Assembly (NCBI GenBank): GCA_025201865.1
Contig: MU602671.1
Span: 4,146-45,818 of the forward strand
Direction of reading: 5' to 3'
Length of the DNA: 41,673 nt
Source of the DNA: Ramicandelaber brevisporus
Lineage: Eukaryota; Kickxellomycota; Ramicandelaberales; Ramicandelaberaceae
The notes below the pieces were generated by a model. That model did not search any database. It had not been told where the DNA came from and saw nothing but the letters and a program-made list of their open reading frames with translations. A program made the position numbers and the translations under genes. Position 1 is the first letter of the stretch. Each line of letters starts with the position of its first letter. Positions 17,118-27,962 of the stretch are shown here, in pieces.

Positions 17118-20005
17118 TTATTGTGGAGGTGATTGCTGTTGCTGGTGAGGACTTGGTTGAAATAACGACATGATATCTATAATGGGCAAGGATTGAATGG
17201 TATTTTGGTTCTCTTGACTTTGCGTTTGCTGCTGTTGTGGCAGTGGAACTGGCACTGGAGCTGGAGCCGGAGTTGGAGCTGAATTTGACATCTGTTCTTG
17301 AGTGTGCTGCTGATCTGCTTGGAGTTGCGCTTGCGCTGGAGCTTGCTGCTGTGTTTGAGTCTGTTGCTGAGTGGAGGTATCCGGCGGTGCATCTGCAGGT
17401 GGCCATCCATGGCTCTTATGTCGTCTGTGTCTCAGAAGCGCATCGCTTCGACTAAACGGAATACCACAGACTTCACAGACATGTTCGCGGATACTGGCAT
17501 GGCACAGCTGATGTCGTTTAATGTCGTAGACGCGCTGGAACTTGACTTCGCATCCAGGATAGATGCACTTGTACATCTTTACTACACCCGGTAGAGCATT
17601 CGATTCCGACAGTGTATCCGGCGTTGATGGCTGTGTTAGTAGCTGTCGTTTAAGTGCACCGCTGATCAGCGACTGCGTGGACAATGGCGATGATAGTGGA
17701 TCTGGAGTTGCTGGAGCTTGGCTGTTACGCCGCTGACCTGGAGTGTCAAACACTGTATCGCCAAGGATTGTATGGTCAAATTTTGACGGGTCAGACAAGT
17801 CACTCACTTGTGGAAGACGCGTCTTAATCATGATTGACCGTGCTACTCCTGGCTGAGAGCCTGTCGCTGCATTACTCTTTGATGCTGATGTAACTGGCTG
17901 ATCTGCAGCAATCTGTGACTGTGTTTGAGCACGTGCACGCATCGGCTGGCGGGGCGACTGTACGGATGAGGCATCAAGACCCGCTGGTTTACCGCTCTTT
18001 GAACCACGCTGCGCTCGAATAGACGGCGATATCTGCGGAGACCGCGTAGTTGAGCCGACTCTGAAGCTGGAAGTTGGGTTTGGTGCTGTCGTTGAACCAA
18101 ACACTTCTGACTCGAATGGCACTGATTTACGCCGACGCTTGTTGACCGCCATGGTTGAATCGCTTGGGGTTGTTGATGGCGATATATGTGTGGTGCGATC
18201 GGTTAAGCCAAGCACGTTTAAACTCATTGAAAACATGGGAACAGTGGAGTCCAGTGCCGGAACTGAAGCTGTCGTGCCCAATGCGATGCCCACTGGTGTA
18301 ACAGGTGAAAACGGAACAGATGTGTTACCAGCGTGCTGAGCTGCAGCAGCTGTTGTAGCCAGCAACAGGTTCTCGTCAAAGAGCGTCTGAGCTCGCTGTC
18401 GCAAGAGAGGTTGATGCTGGGACTGTAGCTGCATTGGCTGAAGGAGCTGCTGCTGCTGTTGGAACTGTTGCTGATGCTGTTGCTGTTGGAGTTGCTGCTG
18501 AGGTTTACCGAGTCGAGCTGCTTGCCCGAGGAAGGGACTGGATAGTCTGCTACGGATTATATGCTGCTGACGAGTGCGTCTAACTGATGATAGCAGATTC
18601 TTGTCATTCAATGCCGCGGCTGCTGCCTTGAAGTTGCTGCCCAAGTCTTCATTCGACATGCGATGCGACAACAGTGAAGGCTGATAATCATTCAACACCA
18701 TTTGTCCAAATGCTCCGGAAGGAGACAATGTACCTGATAATGACTGATGAAGGTGCAGATTCCCAGGTGACGCTGTAGCCGAGCTAGTATCAATAGTCAA
18801 TCCAAGTGATGGCATGTTGCCGAATAGGTTGTTGGCTACAAGGATCGAACTATCGATATTGTTCGAAAGTGAGCTTGGCAGAGTGACCGTTGGAGGCTGT
18901 TGATGGATGTTGAATGTACTACCAACGGCACAGAAGCTGCTGCTGGGGCTCAACATTGGTGCTGAGGATGCTGGCTGCATTGGAATATTGCGCAATAATT
19001 GTTCGAGCGAGTCAAGCTCAACCGGCTCACTAGGCTTCAAATTCTGCTGTTGCTGTTGTTGCTGCTGCTGCGGATGGTGCTGGTGCTGCGCTAACTGAAA
19101 TTGCTGCTGTGAGAATGTGAGTGGAGGTGGATCCAGCTGCTCACGAAGCAAAGATGGACGTCGTTGATGATTCTCGGCAGGTTTGCGGTTCGTTTGTGAC
19201 TGTATGCGAATCTGCTGGTTGTTCTGGGGCTGTGGTGTGTCAAATGGTGCCTGGAGCTGATGTGACGACTGCGACAGCGTGGTGAGTGCGCGCTTGTGTC
19301 GTTTGGTATTGTCTGTGAACCCGCTTGGGATGCTTGCGGGTGGGTTAGCTATCGCTGGTGTACTGGAAGCTGTGGCACTTGTTTGTGTGACTGAGGTGGT
19401 TGTGGTTGATGGCGATGTCGATAAATGAGCCAAAGACGGTGGGAAAGTGTCAGATTGCTGGAAGAAGTTGCTGCCAGCTTGCGGTGCTGTAAGACTCGCA
19501 TCATTCACATTCGTGAGAATATTGGAGGATGGTGGAGACAAGCCGTCTGCTGAAATTGCCAGTGGGGATGTAAATTGCTGATGTATTGGTAGCATTGAAA
19601 GGGCCTGGAGCAACTGTTGAGAGGCCGGTAGCTGAAGTGACGAGTGTTGGACAAGCGGCAGCTCAAGGCTCACTTTTGTAGGGTCTGCAAACGTCGCAGA
19701 ACTGGCTGGGGCTGGCGTAGGAATCGCTGAGCCTCCCGACAGCAGGGCATCGAGTGACGAAAGCGCCAAAGACTGCGGAAACGGAGTGAGTAGTTGACTC
19801 AACGGTGGGACAGCTGGAGCCTGTGCCTGTGTAGAAACGATACTCAAAGGCGGAGGAGGAGCGGGAGAAGGAGCTGGCAGCTGGCTGAACAAGTTTGTAG
19901 ATGGGTCACAGAAACCCGAATCGAGGCCATGGATCTGCAATGCAGTTGAAAGCATGTTGAGTGATGAAGCGTGTTGCGGTCGAAATTGGGGTTGTAGCTG
20001 CGGCG

Positions 20006-20074
<69 letters not shown>

Positions 20075-20177
20075 GCTGTTGGATGCTGTTTGTGGGATCG
20101 ATCTTTGGAGGAGTCAAGTTGAGTGCGCCAATTATAGCACCACATTGTGTCAACTGACCACCGCCAGTATCTGACAT
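17118..20177 (-). CDS. C2H2 zinc-finger protein rich in poly-Gln (probable transcription factor)
   Basis: A 1019-residue single-exon protein. Two adjacent C2H2 fingers sit near the C-terminus. Finger 1 (about 871-893) is C-x4-C...H-x3-H with CIYPGCEVKFQRVYDIKRH. Finger 2 (about 901-923) is C-x2-C...H with CEVCGIPFSRSDALLRH and a longer final His spacing. RSDALLR is a typical G-rich-DNA recognition helix. The remaining ~860 N-terminal residues are disordered and rich in Gln, Ser and Pro, with a pure run of 25 Gln at codons near 20007-20081 and several shorter ones, as in activation domains. The TAA stop lies inside an AATAAA hexamer on the transcribed strand. Nuclear DNA-binding regulator is well supported; targets and orthology are not recognisable. 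Confidence 0.83.
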
Positions 20178-22152
20178 GTGGTAAACTACAGTGATAACAA
20201 GAAATGATCAGCAAATTAACGGCTCAGGGATGTATGGAAAGTCAACAATGGCGCGAGAACAAAAAAATATGAAAACAACAACAAAAGGAACACTGAGAGG
20301 AACTTGATTCTGAAGGTGGATCGAGAATACAATGCAGAAGATTGTATCGGAAAGGAAAGGAAAGGAAAGGAGCAGTATGGATATACAAGTTGGCAAATGC
20401 AATGTAATTCGGTCTCCTTTTTCTCTCTTTTTTCTTTTTCTTCTTTTTTATGCAATTGACACCAAAGCTGCACAACACGCTGACGTCTTCCTTTTTTTGT
20501 ATTGTTGCTGTCGCAATATTGGCGCAAAATGCTGAGCGTGCAAACAAATATATTTGTAGAAGAACGAGCGAGCAAGTAGTGGTAGGGGGAAAGAACGGCA
20601 AAGGGAGGCAAAGTGGATAAGTGAAAGGGAGCCTGCTGGGAAGAGACTCCACTGAAGTCTTACCAGTGTGCGAAATACACAATATAAAAGCAAACGTGAA
20701 TGGAGGAGGGGAGGGAGGAAATGAATAAGGATGAACAATGTGAAATGAAAAAGGAAACAGTGGCACACTTTCAAAAAGAAAGAAGGAAGGAAAACAAGGA
20801 AGAAAAAGGAAAAAGGAAAAACACGAGGCAACAATGTGCAAGGTATAAATTAGTAATGGAGCACTGGAGAGTGAGAGGAACGAGAGAGGGAGCGAGCGAG
20901 CGAGTGATGCCGGTGGGGTGGGAGATAGATTTGAAAATCACACACAACGAAGAAGAACAAATCTCGGCTAATGAGCGAATCGTGACTGGAGGCAAATACA
21001 GAAGAAGAAGAAGAAGAAGAAGAAGGGGAAAAAAACACCAAGGCGAAGCAGCGAGAGGGCAATCCGTTCTGTTCGCGCCAGATACAAGCTACTGTTGCTA
21101 ATAGTCTGCCAGTAAAAGACGACAGTCAGAGTCGGCACTGGCACTCAATGTACCTACCCTTCCAGTTAAAAAAACAATTAATTACAAGGAGAGTGTGAAA
21201 GCGACAAAGGAGAAAACACGAGCGGGCGGCAGAGGTGAAGACTACGACAATGCAGGAAAAGTGGTGGACGATAGGACGATGGCAATATGGAGGGGGGGGA
21301 CAATTACGAGTACGACCTTGCGCTAGAAAGCTCAACTATTAATCGCAGGTTGTGCTCTTTTTGTTTGTGAAGTGTGTGGTCTATTCTTCGTCTTCTTTTT
21401 TCTTCTTATTTGACGCGTCTCTTTGCTTGTTTGCGTGTTTGTTTGTTTGCAAGCAAACCGCGCAAGCAAGTCAAACCACTCTGGCGCCAGTCAACGTGAT
21501 TGAAGAATATGGTAATCAAATAGAGTGGGAGAGCCCAGTGAAGTAATCGACGACGTGCAAGATGAACTGGGAGGATGAATGCGACCAAGTTTGCAAATCA
21601 CCTGAACACCATTCATCACTCTCTCACGATCGATGCTGATTGATGTCCTGCCTGCCTGCTTGCCTGCCTGCCTGCATGCCTGTTTGACGAACTCAGCCTC
21701 TGTTGCATTCTGAAACATTCCATAAAAAAAAGAAAATGACCCCCTCGCCGCAGAAGAACGAACCAGCAAGTGCCAACAAGATACCAGCAGCATCCAAGTT
21801 TGCTCAGGCAGACCAGCAATCCAGCCGCCAAAGTGTGGAAGTGCACCGCGCGCAGAGTTCAGCACACAATGTGCCTCGCCAAGCTCATCGATATCAACTG
21901 AGGAATGCTTTCGAGCGGGACTTGGAGGAAGTGCTGCTACTGTTCTACGACAACTAAAAACCAACGAGATATTATGTACCATTCAGTTTATGTGTTTAAA
22001 GAGCATGTATTCAGTGACACTGGGAACAAATGGGCTAACAGTACAGTGGGTTTGTGTGAGTATGCGGGTACCAGTCATCTCCCCAAATCCATCCATACAA
22101 CCCTGCACTCGCACAACAACCCCAAACAACATCTCTCTTTAATCAGCCAGCA
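20178..22152. other. Long divergent intergenic region with a candidate small gene
   Basis: 1975 bp between the zinc-finger start (minus) and the aminopeptidase start (plus), the longest gap in the window. It contains many simple repeats: GGAAA units near 20349-20370, GAGC units near 20890, (AGA)n at about 21000-21024 and CCTG/CTTG units at about 21646-21684. Open frames at 20242-20841 (minus) and 20700-21101 (plus) are composed of repeat-derived residues and look spurious. The only stretch with coding character is 21736-21957, listed separately. A long regulatory region is common for transcription-factor genes. Confidence 0.55.
21736..21957 (+). CDS. Candidate small protein, 73 residues, unknown
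   Basis: From MTPSPQKNEPA to FERDLEEVLLLFYDN and a TAA. The amino-terminal half is polar (Pro, Ser, Gln, Ala). The last ~20 residues could form an amphipathic helix (RYQLRNAFERDLEEVLLLFY). Support for reality: the codons look like those of neighbouring genes (AAG, AAC, CAG, GCC, TCC, CTG, GAG preferred), and an A-rich leader precedes the ATG, as at the TRM140-like and NME6-like starts. Against: it is short, and an overlapping 163-codon minus-strand frame exists. I recognise no family. It stands 195 bp upstream of the aminopeptidase start and could alternatively be part of that gene's leader region. Confidence 0.35.
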   Translation: MTPSPQKNEPASANKIPAASKFAQADQQSSRQSVEVHRAQSSAHNVPRQAHRYQLRNAFERDLEEVLLLFYDN

Positions 22153-24936
22153 ATGTCAACACCATCTGCCACTGTAGCTCAGCCAGCTCGCGTTGTGCTC
22201 CCAACGAGCATCACTCCTGTCCACTACGCGCTCAGAGTAGTGCCGTCTCTCCCTGAATCCGCCTTTGTCGGACAGATACTCATCTCGCTCCGCGTAAACG
22301 AGGCTAGTCGAGAGATTCGCTTCAACGCCGTCAATCTGCAGTTTCTGAACGCCACCTTGACGTACTCTGTCAGGAATGGCGAAGCTCCAATTGAGGTGGA
22401 TATCGACGTTGATAGCATTGCGTACGACGAGGCCGAGCAAGTCGCAACCATCGTCGTGCCGGATGACGGTGAACTCAGCGCTGATACAACGGCGATGCTC
22501 TCCGCCACATATCTTGGCGAGATTAGTTCCGAATTGACTGGTTTCTATCACAGCGAGTACATGAATAGCGAAGGTGGGGTGTCGATGGTGGCGATGACTC
22601 AATTCCAGGTTGCTGGCGCGCGACGAGCGTTTCCATGCTGGGATCAGCCGGATATCAAGGCCACGTTTGAGCTAACGCTTGTCGTTCCATCAGGATTAGC
22701 TGCAGTGTCTAACACACACCCAGCCAGCATCAACGAGAACGTCGAGAACTTGCCAGACGCGGTAGAGATCGAGTTCGCCCGCACTCCGCCGCTGTCAACC
22801 TATCATATTGTGTGGGTCATTGGCGAGCTCGAGTATTTAGAGGCGTCCACACCGCCGTCCCAGCTCAATCCAGATCCAATCTGTGTGAGAGTGTATACGA
22901 CGCTAGGTCTCAAGGAGCAGGGCCGCTTTGCATTGGACGTTGCTGTCAAAGCGATTGACCATTACTCCATGCTGCTTGGGATGCCATTCCCGTGCAAGAC
23001 CATCTCGCATGTGGCTGCGCCGGATCTAACTCTCTCTGGTATGGAGGGCTTCGGCTGCTGCACCTACCGCAGCATCGTCCTGCTTGTTGATGATTCGACT
23101 ACATCTTTGCTGTACCGCATGAAGATTGCCGAGGTTGTTGCTCATGAAACGGCACACATGTTCTTTGGAGACTTGGTGACGCTCGAATGGTGGTCGAGCT
23201 TGGCTTTGAACGAATCATTTGCCACATGGGCTGCCGTTGACTGTCTCAGCGCGCTGTTCCCCGACTGGGATGTGTGGCCTGTATTCTACAACGACCACAC
23301 TGCCGAGGCGCTCGTGCTGGATTCCAAAAAGTCGTCACATCCAGTGTATGTAGAAATACCATCAGCAATGGCCGCCGATGAAATATTTGATGCGCTCAGC
23401 TATGGCAAAGGCGCGAGTATTATCCGCATGCTGGCTGCTCATTTGGGGCGAGATGTGTTCTTCAAGGGAGTGTCCAAGTTTTTGCGTGACCACGAATGGA
23501 GCACAGCAACTGACCAGCAGCTGTGGGATGCTCTGTCGACGGTCAGCGGTGTAGATGTGGTGCGAATTGCGCAAGACTGGTATCACACAATGGGATATCC
23601 GCTTGTGAGCGTCCATGAGGAAACTGACTCAAATAATCAACGTACTCTTGTGTTACGCCAGCGTCCATTCCTGGCCAATGATTATAGCGCATCCGATGAG
23701 CACGCTTGCACACTCTATTACATTCCGATTGAGCTGCTGATCACGGCCAAAGATGGATCCAAGACAGTCAAGAAGCTGGTGCTAGATGGCAGTGAGATGC
23801 GCGTCGCTTTCCCGGCTGATTGTCCACTCTACAAGGTGAATGCTGGCGGTGTTGGCTTCTATCGTACACAATACACACCCAGTCAGCTTAAATGTCTTTC
23901 TTTGGCTATCCGTAATGGCTCTCTCTCAAGTGCGTCTGATCGACTAGGCATTGTTAGCGATACTTTCGAGCTAGCACGTGCTGGTGTGATGCGCATTAGT
24001 GAGTATCTGTCTCTTCTAGCTGCATTTGAGAGCGAGCGCTCCTTTGCTGTTCTTCAATGCATTGCGCATAATCTGCAAACTCTACTCTTGTCATTCGCGG
24101 AGTCGGACCAATCAGGCACTGATGACAATGGCACTGTACTGACTGCACTAAATGGTCTCGCTGCTCGTTTGTTTGGCTCAGTTCTTGATGAAATCGGATG
24201 GACGGTACAAGATGGGGAAGGCACTGACATTGGCCTGGTACGTGAACTGGCCGTTGCCCAGACTACTATGGCCGGCTACCCGTCTGCTTTGGCTGAAGCT
24301 CATCGTCGTTTCCAGAAATATGCAGCGGCCAAGAATACAGATGATCGCAACACAGCTCTCCCAGCGCCGCTCCGACAGGCAGTGTTCTCCGCAGTTATGA
24401 AGCACTCTGCAAACAACCCTTCAGTGACACTAAAGGCGTGGGATGTCATCTACAATGTACTCACAGATCACACCCAACCTCCCGAGATGCAGAACTCGGC
24501 ACTCAGAGCATTGAGCTACTCAGGCACTCCGGAGACGATGGAGAAGATTCTCAAGCTCTCTCTCGACCCCGGCTATGTGCGCAGCAACAATATTATTACA
24601 GCATGGATTGGCTTCCTCCAGAGCGCATCTGCCGATCGCCGACAGCTGTTTTGGCGATTCTTCTGCGAGAGTTATGACGATTTGGCGGCTCGCTTTGAAG
24701 GCTCGGCCATCTATTGGGCATTTGTGATTGAGTACGTCGGCAACTGCTTCAGCTCGCGTGCAATGGCTAGTGCATTTGAAGACTTCTTTGCCGAGAAAGA
24801 CACATCCAAGATTTCAATGAAGGTTAACCAGGCTGTGGAGGGCATCAGCTTGGCAGCTGCGTGCAACGAGCGTGATTATGGAGATGTACTTGCGTGGGCA
24901 AAGAAGCAAAGAAGCAAAGCAGTAAAGATTGAGTGA
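22153..24936 (+). CDS. M1-family zinc aminopeptidase (puromycin-sensitive/AAP1-like)
   Basis: A 927-residue protein of peptidase family M1, cytosolic by lack of signal peptide. N-terminal beta domain ~16-220 (TPVHYALRV; ARRAFPCWDQPDIKATFELT). Catalytic domain ~230-480: zinc site HETAH at about 331-335 with third ligand Glu in LNESFATW (~354), and transition-state Tyr in SYGKGASIIRML (~417). The C-terminal ERAP1-like helical domain follows (~540-900, with YKVNAGGVGFYRTQY at its start). Length is normal for the family. The exopeptidase signature GAMEN is altered to S-G-M-E-G (about 295-299), with FGCCTYRS after it where WGLVTYRE is usual. The zinc site is intact, so it is probably active with changed N-terminal recognition. 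It converges with the PI4K gene 72 bp away. Confidence 0.93.
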   Translation: MSTPSATVAQPARVVLPTSITPVHYALRVVPSLPESAFVGQILISLRVNEASREIRFNAVNLQFLNATLTYSVRNGEAPIEVDIDVDSIAYDEAEQVATIVVPDDGELSADTTAMLSATYLGEISSELTGFYHSEYMNSEGGVSMVAMTQFQVAGARRAFPCWDQPDIKATFELTLVVPSGLAAVSNTHPASINENVENLPDAVEIEFARTPPLSTYHIVWVIGELEYLEASTPPSQLNPDPICVRVYTTLGLKEQGRFALDVAVKAIDHYSMLLGMPFPCKTISHVAAPDLTLSGMEGFGCCTYRSIVLLVDDSTTSLLYRMKIAEVVAHETAHMFFGDLVTLEWWSSLALNESFATWAAVDCLSALFPDWDVWPVFYNDHTAEALVLDSKKSSHPVYVEIPSAMAADEIFDALSYGKGASIIRMLAAHLGRDVFFKGVSKFLRDHEWSTATDQQLWDALSTVSGVDVVRIAQDWYHTMGYPLVSVHEETDSNNQRTLVLRQRPFLANDYSASDEHACTLYYIPIELLITAKDGSKTVKKLVLDGSEMRVAFPADCPLYKVNAGGVGFYRTQYTPSQLKCLSLAIRNGSLSSASDRLGIVSDTFELARAGVMRISEYLSLLAAFESERSFAVLQCIAHNLQTLLLSFAESDQSGTDDNGTVLTALNGLAARLFGSVLDEIGWTVQDGEGTDIGLVRELAVAQTTMAGYPSALAEAHRRFQKYAAAKNTDDRNTALPAPLRQAVFSAVMKHSANNPSVTLKAWDVIYNVLTDHTQPPEMQNSALRALSYSGTPETMEKILKLSLDPGYVRSNNIITAWIGFLQSASADRRQLFWRFFCESYDDLAARFEGSAIYWAFVIEYVGNCFSSRAMASAFEDFFAEKDTSKISMKVNQAVEGISLAAACNERDYGDVLAWAKKQRSKAVKIE

Positions 24937-25008
24937 CTAAATGATTAATCGATTAAGTGAGTAAGTGTTATGCATGCTTTAAAAAAGTAAACGTTATTTG
25001 AGTGGCTT

Positions 25009-27870
25009 CTACCAGCATGAGAAGTAAGGGCTGGATTCAGCTTCAACAAGGTGCTCGGCCAGAAGAATGTCGTCACCCGTGTCTGTTTGCTCGGCATAGC
25101 CTGGTGTGAATGTGGTTTGATCATAGGCACTCACGCTGCCGCTGCGCATTCGATCTGCAATGCTGAGTCGACGTTTACCGGTGTGTGGGTGGTACGGCTC
25201 ATGGGTGTCGGCTTGGTCGTCACCAAACAATGCGCTTTGACGACGGGTGGGACGTGGATCGAGGAGCTGACCAAGCGAAGCAGTGCTCGACATACCACCC
25301 AAACTGACGCGAGGAACTTCGACTTCATTGACTAGCACTGGCGGCCGCTCGCACAGTTCCACTGGACCTTCGCCAGCCTCTTCGAGATGCTCAATGTCGA
25401 TGCTGATGTGCGCCTGCTCTTGGTGTTGATATTGATGTCGTCTGTAGCCACCCATCAAACTTTGCACCAGATTCCAGCCTTGGCCTTTGATGACTGACAT
25501 TTGCTTTTCAAACATGCCGTCGTTAAAATCCTTGTCAACATTGAATACATCGCGCAGGTCGTGCTCCAGAGCAGCCCACCATGCAGTTGATGTCAGCAAC
25601 GGCAGTACATGAGCACGAATGGCCTTGGTGAATGGCTGCCGAATGAGAGATGGTGGCAGCGAGAGCCAGCCATAAGGGTATGATCGGAAACTGTCAGGGT
25701 GTTTGTATGGGAACGCCAAACCGTTGTCGATGCAGCAGAGATGCAAATGGGGCTTGGCCAATACAGGGTCATTAGAGTCGTCGTAGTGTTCAGAGATGCT
25801 GGCGGTGTTGATGTTTCTGTTGTTGTTGTTGCTGTTACCGTTTAATCGAGCTGAAATGGGATTCGCGTTGTTATCATGGAGGAGCGCTGCGGTCGACATG
25901 CGCCGTGGATCCACGGAATGACCAAATGATGATATATCGACTGCATCATGGTCACCATACTCATCGTTAGAGTCATCGTCATCATCATCAGACCCTACCT
26001 CGCTACCGGTGCTGCTGGTGGTTGTATCTGTTGCAGGGTTTTCTAATGAGCAGGGACCTGGACAATAGCGAACCATCCAATTGTTCAGAGATCGGTCGGT
26101 ATTGCGCATCAAAAAATCAAGACACACCATCCGCTGTACAAGCTCTATAAATTGACTGCGCAAAGTCTTTGTCCATTTAAACTGCTGCGGATTGCCATGC
26201 TCGCTGTGTTCATCATCCAGTCGATCATCCGTGTCAGGCCATGGGTTTGCAGCAAGGAACACATTGGCATCAACAAATCCATGGAGAAACCGCTGGAAAC
26301 TGCCTGGTTTCTCAGGAAGCGCAAGTCTTCTTCCAGTTTGAACCAATCGTCGCATTCTAGCCGGATAGTTGAATGAAGAGGCACTTAATGCCACAACCTC
26401 AGTGCGAGGAACCATGTCAAATCCAAGGCGTTTATCTAAATGCGATGCGGCAGCTTCAGACACATATCCAGTGTTTGGGATTAAGCAGCTACGCCCAAAG
26501 AAGCACGGAAACAGATTGCGATGGATCCATTTAAGCAACTTAGGATTAAATTGTCCGTAAGGCTCTTCATTCTTTGGCTTGAATACTGCCAGGATCTTAC
26601 CATTGGAGTTTCTGCAAAAATAACTGCCAGATGAACCAGCACTAATGCGAGTTGGCAACTGAGGTTCGCGCCTCCATTGATTGGGATTAGACTTGCTACG
26701 TCTGCCTTCAATAGCCCTCTGGACGCCATCTACTATATCCAGAAATGAGTAAATAGATAATGGAGGCTGGTGATCATGAGTGTGAAAGCGAGACGACAGT
26801 GCAGTTTCTGATATTGATGCAAGCCAATCCAGATCCTGGGTTTGCTGCAATCCAAATGGCTGGTGTGACGTATAGGCGTCAGTTTGCACACCGAGGCGCC
26901 GCCTTAACTGAATGGCATCACGTGCATTGCTGATGTTGTCAATGCCCATTGCAGCTGCCAGTCTAATGGCCAGCGGCCCTTGAGGCAAAGGCACAAACAC
27001 TGATTGAACCAGTCTTCTCCGCCTAACTCGCGCCTGCTGGTGCTGATGTTGATGCTGAGATGTGCCCGGCAAATGAAGTAAACTGCGCAGGTTTCCACTT
27101 GATCTTCTAATTCGTGCAGCAGTCTGAGTGATGGATTCTCCCAAGTCATTTAGCTTTGCACCCAATGCAGCACCAAGTCCGCGGAATGTAATTGTGCGCT
27201 GTCTCGCCATTCTTGTTCTTCTGACAGTTTCGACATCTCCATCATAGTCATCGCCTTCTTCCACAGCATCGCCTGCAGACACTGAGTGAGATGTATGGGG
27301 TGTATGAGATGCATGGGATGTACTATGGGTAACATGTGACATTAATGCAGAATGGTGAGAATCATCCATGTCATCCACAGAAGAGGCAGCAGCATCTGCC
27401 ATCGACTCAATGCTTGGCAACTGCGCGATATGGATTGTATCGTAGTCAATGTATCGGCCATCTGGCTCGGCATCATCGCTGATAGCTGGTGCACTGCGGG
27501 TGCGATGAGTTGGAATGCCTGTATATTTATGGCCTGCACGGCCCAATGACTCTGATGCCGCCAGTATTCCTCCAGCGTGTGGACGGTGTAAAGGTGAGTC
27601 GACACTCATCTCAGCACCCGCACCATCAGCACCACTACCACTGCCACCGCTTCCTGATGGCAGCTGTTCATCTTCAGCGTGTAGATGATTGCTGTTGAGA
27701 AGCGGGGATCTAACTGTGCTGGTGGCAGCACCGTCGCCTCCGATGCCACTGCCGCCCACCTCAAAGCGTGGGCTCTTGCTGCTGCTCTTGCTATTGCTGT
27801 TGTTGCTGTTGCTGTTGTTGCTGTTGCTGTTGTTTGCCACCACGCCTGCTGATGACGGCGGTGGATACAT
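25009..27870 (-). CDS. LSB6: Type II phosphatidylinositol 4-kinase
   Basis: A 953-residue single-exon protein that should convert PI to PI4P on Golgi, endosome or vacuole membranes. The kinase domain starts near 411 after a long disordered N-terminal half (Asn/Ser repeats, acidic and His-rich runs). Seen: SGSYFCRNSNGKILAVFKPK with the ATP-site Lys (~431-433), EEPYGQFNPK, the Cys-bearing NLFPCFFGRSCLIPN (~452-466, where type II kinases are palmitoylated), catalytic loop RNTDRSLNNW (~589-598) and the metal-binding CIDNGLAFPYKHPD (~713-726). A ~100-residue acidic Asp/Ser/Asn-rich insert separates the last two motifs. Family is type II (LSB6/PI4K2), not type III. Promoter DNA is limited to the 92 bp up to the transporter stop at 27963. 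Confidence 0.93.
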   Translation of the reverse strand: MYPPPSSAGVVANNSNSNNSNSNNSNSKSSSKSPRFEVGGSGIGGDGAATSTVRSPLLNSNHLHAEDEQLPSGSGGSGSGADGAGAEMSVDSPLHRPHAGGILAASESLGRAGHKYTGIPTHRTRSAPAISDDAEPDGRYIDYDTIHIAQLPSIESMADAAASSVDDMDDSHHSALMSHVTHSTSHASHTPHTSHSVSAGDAVEEGDDYDGDVETVRRTRMARQRTITFRGLGAALGAKLNDLGESITQTAARIRRSSGNLRSLLHLPGTSQHQHQHQQARVRRRRLVQSVFVPLPQGPLAIRLAAAMGIDNISNARDAIQLRRRLGVQTDAYTSHQPFGLQQTQDLDWLASISETALSSRFHTHDHQPPLSIYSFLDIVDGVQRAIEGRRSKSNPNQWRREPQLPTRISAGSSGSYFCRNSNGKILAVFKPKNEEPYGQFNPKLLKWIHRNLFPCFFGRSCLIPNTGYVSEAAASHLDKRLGFDMVPRTEVVALSASSFNYPARMRRLVQTGRRLALPEKPGSFQRFLHGFVDANVFLAANPWPDTDDRLDDEHSEHGNPQQFKWTKTLRSQFIELVQRMVCLDFLMRNTDRSLNNWMVRYCPGPCSLENPATDTTTSSTGSEVGSDDDDDDSNDEYGDHDAVDISSFGHSVDPRRMSTAALLHDNNANPISARLNGNSNNNNRNINTASISEHYDDSNDPVLAKPHLHLCCIDNGLAFPYKHPDSFRSYPYGWLSLPPSLIRQPFTKAIRAHVLPLLTSTAWWAALEHDLRDVFNVDKDFNDGMFEKQMSVIKGQGWNLVQSLMGGYRRHQYQHQEQAHISIDIEHLEEAGEGPVELCERPPVLVNEVEVPRVSLGGMSSTASLGQLLDPRPTRRQSALFGDDQADTHEPYHPHTGKRRLSIADRMRSGSVSAYDQTTFTPGYAEQTDTGDDILLAEHLVEAESSPYFSCW

Positions 27871-27962
27871 CTGTCAATGAAAACACGTGGTATAAAACAG
27901 CAGGTTAAAAAGTGAGAATAGAGTAGAGAGAGTAGAGAGTATGAGTGACAAAGTGTAATCAC

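Noticed and set aside
20242-20841. 199-codon minus-strand frame upstream of the zinc-finger gene
   Set aside because: Phe/Ser/Leu/Lys runs from pyrimidine-rich microsatellite DNA; no conserved-looking segment.
21491-21982. 163-codon minus-strand frame overlapping the small plus-strand candidate
   Set aside because: It includes repeat-derived residues (Arg-Gln-Ala-Gly from CCTG units) and has poorer codon structure than the plus-strand frame.
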